From NCBI GenBank assembly GCA_903930485.1, contig CAIYYO010000124.1, positions 1 through 7,296 of the forward strand: a stretch of 7,296 bases of DNA, in the 5' to 3' direction. The translations under genes were made by a program, and so were the position numbers. A model generated the notes under the pieces. That model was not told where the DNA came from and ran no database searches. It saw only the letters and a program-made list of their open reading frames with translations. Source of the stretch: Methanobacteriota archaeon. Its GTDB lineage: Archaea; Altiarchaeota; Altiarchaeia; IMC4; QMZM01. This document shows positions 4,060-7,296 of the stretch, one piece after another (position 1 is the first letter of the stretch; every line of letters starts with the position of its first letter).

Positions 4060-5991
4060 ATGGAGTATCATACAATGCTTCGGTTGAAAAACAGATTTTT
4101 TTTGCTGGCGGTCTTCGCAGTCTTATTGCTTTCGCAGGCAGGGTTAGCGCTTCAGGTCTCCTATATGTACGTCTTGTTAGGGTATTCCAGGGGGTCTTAT
4201 CCTTGGGTGGCGGTGACCCACTGCGGCATAAAAGGCTACGGGGATTATGCAGGGTTATGCGCCAATCCTAATCATAGGGATGCATGGAGTTCTTATTATT
4301 ATTGTGAACAGGTAGACCTTAGTTCCTGTAAAGAAATAGATCCCACATCCGCTAGCCTCCCCCTGGATTATCTCCCTTCCAATGCCGGGGTCTATGGTTT
4401 TGTCGCGAAGATCACGGTTCCTGAGGATTTTAAGTTGGTGGATTCTTCGGGCAATGTCGTAAATGATGAGGTCTGCGCGGGCGAGACGGTTTCGGTGATG
4501 AAGGGAGTTAACAAAGGGGAGTATTGGTCTGATGGCGGCCATGCCGATTCACCACCTATTTATTGGGTCGACGACGTGGAGAAAGTGTTAAATGATGTGA
4601 TAGAATACCATCGTAATAATCCCAATTGGCAAGGAGATTCTGAAACTGATCTAAATCCTGCGAATTGTGAACCTGATCGTGTGGATGAACTGGTCAAAGC
4701 CCCGCTCAGCATTTTAGAGGTGCCAGGCAATGGGTACTCTGCTTATTATTCTTCTTCCCTTGGTGCTTTGTTGTGCGACATGAGAAAGGTGTCCGGCGAT
4801 GAGGACTATTCAAGAGGCCTTCAAGCAGATAAACTGGGAGAGGTCGATATCTCTTATGAATACCATGTAAGATGCATGTATTACCTTTATACAGACCTTG
4901 CCGATTTTTTAGGATGTCACGGATTCAAGGCCCCAATGGTGCTGCAGGCCGGTCCTGATGCCACGGTAGATGACTGGGGAACGGAAAATATATTCTATAA
5001 TTCTTCCGAGGACTTTTTCAGGATAGGAACTATAGGAATCAACAAAACAATAAAAGTCGTCGAACCTGCGAAAGCTAAAGTCGAGGTCTCAGTCGCCGGC
5101 TCAGACAAAATCAAATTCGGCGAGTCCAACACCTTGCGCGCCCTCGTCAAGAACACCGGCGAAATCGCCGTTTCCATAAAGAGCGTCTATTCAAAGCCCG
5201 AAGGCACGCTGATATCCTGCGACGCCGAGGCCCTGATGCCCGGCCAGCAGGCTGAGTGCCTCCTGTCGGTTACGCCGGTCCAAGGCCAAGGCCTCTCGAT
5301 ACAGGTCTCCTACGACTACAAGTCCTGCGGCCGCAGCCAGGTCGGCCTAGTCACGAAGACGTTAATCGATTCCAAAACCGTCCGACCTGTTTTGAAGGAG
5401 CAATCCTATCTCATGGGCGTGCACGGGGCGTGCGACAACAGTTACTACAGTTGTTATTCCGCAAGCGAGGGAAGCCTGTTTGCGGGATACAAGTGCTACA
5501 AGACATCGAATGGTTTCTACGCCCCCGCCACCGAGAGATTCAATCTTCGGTTCGATGTTTCAGAGGTTCCGAAAAATGCTGAAATACTTGGTGCAAAATT
5601 ATATCTCAAGGCGTCCGAAGTCGGTGGAAAACAGTCGATCAACGTCTATTCCGTAGAAAAGATTCCTGAGGTCGTTAAATGCCTCCCAGGCGGAGACATA
5701 TGCACCAAGCCGTACTGCGGAGAATGCAAGCCAATCTATGACCTCTCAGGCTCCCTGTCTTCGTCCAGCGACGTTCCACAAACCGGAAGTTATTCATTCG
5801 ACATCTCAGAGATCGTAAAAGGAAAAGTAACAAGCGACGGAATAGTCTCACTACAGATTCGAGGCGCCGAAGGCTTGTGGGAAAGACTGGGGCAGAGCTC
5901 GTGTTCAGTGGGAAACGACTGGGATAAAAGAGACATTTCCTTCGACGCAGGGGGAAGGAACGGACCTTATCTGGAGGTCGTTTACAGGTGA
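4060..5991 (+). CDS. Secreted multidomain surface protein with Ig-like and DNRLRE/CBM96-like domains (paralog 3, intact)
   Basis: This 643-residue protein has the family architecture but is clearly more diverged than the first two are from each other. ATG 4060 is preferred over 4075 because of TATA spacing and because MEYH resembles the MKYH start of the next paralog. The signal peptide is residues 1-30, cut after G-L-A before LQVSYMYV. A cysteine-containing variable segment spans about 45-112. The core includes TVPEDFKLV (119-127), DEVCAG (136-141), KGEYW (152-156) and DSPPIYWVDDVE (163-174). The DPLTG motif of paralogs 1 and 2 is not preserved. The second block has RCMYYLY and MVLQAGPDAT (293-302). 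The Ig-like domain at about 330-425 has KNTGE, SCD, AEC and KSCGR. The DNRLRE/CBM96-like domain at about 447-643 ends GPYLEVVYR. Sequons lie at N314 and N328. Base composition changes inside the gene: AT-rich in the first half, GC-rich over the Ig-like domain. No membrane anchor is seen. Confidence 0.85.
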   Translation: MEYHTMLRLKNRFFLLAVFAVLLLSQAGLALQVSYMYVLLGYSRGSYPWVAVTHCGIKGYGDYAGLCANPNHRDAWSSYYYCEQVDLSSCKEIDPTSASLPLDYLPSNAGVYGFVAKITVPEDFKLVDSSGNVVNDEVCAGETVSVMKGVNKGEYWSDGGHADSPPIYWVDDVEKVLNDVIEYHRNNPNWQGDSETDLNPANCEPDRVDELVKAPLSILEVPGNGYSAYYSSSLGALLCDMRKVSGDEDYSRGLQADKLGEVDISYEYHVRCMYYLYTDLADFLGCHGFKAPMVLQAGPDATVDDWGTENIFYNSSEDFFRIGTIGINKTIKVVEPAKAKVEVSVAGSDKIKFGESNTLRALVKNTGEIAVSIKSVYSKPEGTLISCDAEALMPGQQAECLLSVTPVQGQGLSIQVSYDYKSCGRSQVGLVTKTLIDSKTVRPVLKEQSYLMGVHGACDNSYYSCYSASEGSLFAGYKCYKTSNGFYAPATERFNLRFDVSEVPKNAEILGAKLYLKASEVGGKQSINVYSVEKIPEVVKCLPGGDICTKPYCGECKPIYDLSGSLSSSSDVPQTGSYSFDISEIVKGKVTSDGIVSLQIRGAEGLWERLGQSSCSVGNDWDKRDISFDAGGRNGPYLEVVYR

Positions 5992-6000
5992 TTTTCCTTT
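5992..6000 (+). terminator. Weak T-rich stretch after paralog 3
   Basis: TTTTCCTTT directly follows the TGA stop (5989-5991). It is much shorter than the oligo-T runs after the first two genes, so termination here may be inefficient and some read-through into the fourth gene is possible. Confidence 0.3.
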
Positions 6001-6005
6001 GGATA

Positions 6006-6015
6006 GGTTAAATAT
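6006..6015 (+). promoter_or_regulatory. Probable TATA-like element of paralog 4
   Basis: GGTTAAATAT resembles the GGTTTTATAG elements of the two preceding genes and sits in the same place, just after the preceding stop. At normal spacing it would start transcription near 6037, leaving a leader of about 30 bases. A competing candidate is TATATT at 6031-6036, which would give a leader of about 10 bases. No Shine-Dalgarno sequence is visible before ATG 6070. Confidence 0.35.
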
Positions 6016-6069
6016 GGATGCAGGCAATAGTATATTGAGTGTTCACAATATTTTTGGCGATTATTCCAC

Positions 6070-7296
6070 ATGAAATATCATAATCCGCTTTTTAGGAGAA
6101 TCGTTTTGGTAGCGTTATTGTTTGCGGTTTTGTTGCCGTCTGCGCAGGCTTTGGAGACTAAAAGATTATTTTGCAGCATGAATCAGGCCGAGCTTTTCGA
6201 CTATTTCGCGGTATTGTCCTCCGACCCTGGTTGGTCCGGCCGGGCGAGGGAGTTTTCCAACCTGAAATGCTTCAACGGGGTGATGTCCAACGACCCGGAT
6301 TGCATTGGATATTCTCCTTCCTGGGATGAAATAATGGGATTGATCACCATTAACCAGACCGCCTGGAATTATGATAATTTCAAATATCATTTGACCATTC
6401 CGGAGGATATCAAACTCGTTTCTTCGGGAGGATATGTTTTGGACGACGAGGTCTGCGCCGGAGAGAGTTTCAGCGTCCAGAAAGCGGTCAACAAGGGCGA
6501 GTGGTGGTTCGACGGAGGAGATCTGGGTTCTCCCCCCATAAATTGGACTGACGATGTCAGGGAGCTTGTTTATTCCTTGGTCAAAACCAAATACGAGAAG
6601 TTTAGGAGTGGCGAAGAACCGTATACCCTGATCCCCTACCGGTGGCTTTTCAATTTATCTTCGGATATGCAGGATGTCCCGAATGACGAGACCATCCTTG
6701 GCAGCAGGGAGCAGCAGGAGAACCTGAGGAAATATGTGATCGAACTGGGCTATGTGAAGGAATCCGACGAGTTGCTTGGGGCCGATTACTCGGAAAAATT
6801 TACTGATTCTTTTTGCGGGATCATTGTCGAAAAGAACGGGAGAGAACTGGCGACGTTGACCAGCCTCCAATGGTCATATTCCGCGGGCTGCAATATTACT
6901 TATGATTATGACTACTTGAACTCCTCCTTAGATAAAACCAATTCGTATAACAATGTCTTGATTCAGTTCAGAGGAGGACAAAAGATCTTCCTTACTTTGA
7001 CAATAACAGTCGACGGCGGCTATCAGGTTTACGCCTCCGGGGAGGATGTCGTTTTGAATCAGAATCTTGTGGACCCGCTTACCAAGATGCAGTTGTACCG
7101 TTTCGATAATTGGGTCGGAGCGAGATATGTCGACCTCGCCGTCGCTTGCAGCCTGAGGGAGAACGAGTCATCGTACAACGGCATGCGTAAAGACGGCCCC
7201 GGATCATATACTATAAACGCCAAGGATTCTGCGGAATACAAGGCACTTTACGCTGTAGACTGCACTCTCTACGTCGGTGGCGGTGCATATGGCGAA
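6070..7296 (+). CDS. Secreted surface protein, divergent paralog 4 (3' end outside the window)
   Basis: The frame is open for 409 codons from ATG 6070 to the right edge, with no stop. The start MKYHNPLFRR gives a basic N-region, a hydrophobic core (11-22) and a cleavage site after A-Q-A (27) before LE, equivalent to A-LQ in the other paralogs. The family core is present: LTIPEDIKLV (108-117), DDEVCAG (125-131), NKGEWWFDGG (141-150), SPPINW (154-159) and DDVR. DPLT then recurs at 335-338, followed by LAVACSL and YAVDCTLYVGGG, which align in order with LAGNMLCS and YVVECMYYYYGG of paralog 2. Between DVR and DPLT there are about 171 residues against 33 in paralog 2, an insertion of about 138 residues of unknown fold. 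Six N-x-S/T sequons (N95, N158, N195, N275, N284, N365) suggest glycosylation. The Ig-like and DNRLRE-like domains, if present, lie beyond the window. Confidence 0.75.
   Translation, partial: MKYHNPLFRRIVLVALLFAVLLPSAQALETKRLFCSMNQAELFDYFAVLSSDPGWSGRAREFSNLKCFNGVMSNDPDCIGYSPSWDEIMGLITINQTAWNYDNFKYHLTIPEDIKLVSSGGYVLDDEVCAGESFSVQKAVNKGEWWFDGGDLGSPPINWTDDVRELVYSLVKTKYEKFRSGEEPYTLIPYRWLFNLSSDMQDVPNDETILGSREQQENLRKYVIELGYVKESDELLGADYSEKFTDSFCGIIVEKNGRELATLTSLQWSYSAGCNITYDYDYLNSSLDKTNSYNNVLIQFRGGQKIFLTLTITVDGGYQVYASGEDVVLNQNLVDPLTKMQLYRFDNWVGARYVDLAVACSLRENESSYNGMRKDGPGSYTINAKDSAEYKALYAVDCTLYVGGGAYGE

Noticed and set aside
5256..5582. Plus-strand 108-codon frame inside paralog 3, and a similar one at 1582-1806
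   Set aside because: Both overlap conserved family sequence in another frame. Their Pro/Arg- or Gln-rich composition comes from the GC-rich or repetitive codons of the real gene.
6025..6037. CAATA-GTA-TATTG short inverted repeat upstream of paralog 4
   Set aside because: Only five AT-rich pairs, expected by chance in this AT-rich spacer. It overlaps a candidate TATA-like stretch, and no second copy supports a regulatory role.
6094..6105. Twin arginine (FRRIV) in the signal peptide of paralog 4 as a Tat signal
   Set aside because: The surrounding residues do not fit the S-R-R-x-F-L-K pattern, and the hydrophobic core is strong and typical of Sec export.

Overview
This window is a head-to-tail array of four paralogous genes, all on the + strand, each encoding a large exported, cysteine-rich protein. 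I recognise no housekeeping genes, RNA genes, insertion sequences or CRISPR. Several signs point to an archaeon: AT-rich TATA-like boxes (GGTTTTATAG twice) sit 25-40 bases before start codons, no start codon has a clear Shine-Dalgarno sequence, one transcript looks leaderless, oligo-T runs directly follow stop codons, and the domains (an Ig-like CARDB/COG1361-type fold and a DNRLRE/CBM96-like domain) are common in archaeal surface proteins. I cannot name the lineage. An uncultivated archaeon is plausible but is only an inference.

Layout: (1) 1-1970, a full-length family member (656 residues once repaired) interrupted by a single one-base frameshift at an A6 run (758-763), which splits it into an N-terminal piece (1-777) and a C-terminal piece (about 762-1970). 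(2) 1971-2047, a spacer with an oligo-T terminator, a TATA-like box and a perfect 17-bp palindrome just before the next start. (3) 2048-4009, an intact 653-residue member. (4) 4010-4059, a spacer with an oligo-T terminator and the same 10-base TATA-like element. (5) 4060-5991, an intact 643-residue member, more divergent. (6) 5992-6069, a spacer with a weak T-rich stretch and a probable TATA-like box. (7) 6070-7296, a fourth, most divergent member, open to the right edge (409 residues visible), with an insertion of about 138 residues.

The first three proteins share one plan: a cleavable signal peptide ending in A-L-Q; a variable segment; an unassigned core with the pattern IPEDxKLV - DE(L/V)CxG - KGEYWxxGGxxDSPPIYWxxDVE; a second conserved block (ECMYYYY, then LQAGPDAT); an Ig-like domain with a KNTG(D/E) turn; and a C-terminal DNRLRE/CBM96-like beta-sandwich ending in GPYLEVVYR. 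None has a visible C-terminal membrane anchor. The likely role is extracellular (cell surface, matrix, adhesion or glycan binding), but the exact function is unknown. Each unit seems to have its own promoter and terminator rather than forming an operon. The first two genes are almost identical over their first 111 bases and then diverge abruptly, which suggests recombination or gene conversion within the array.
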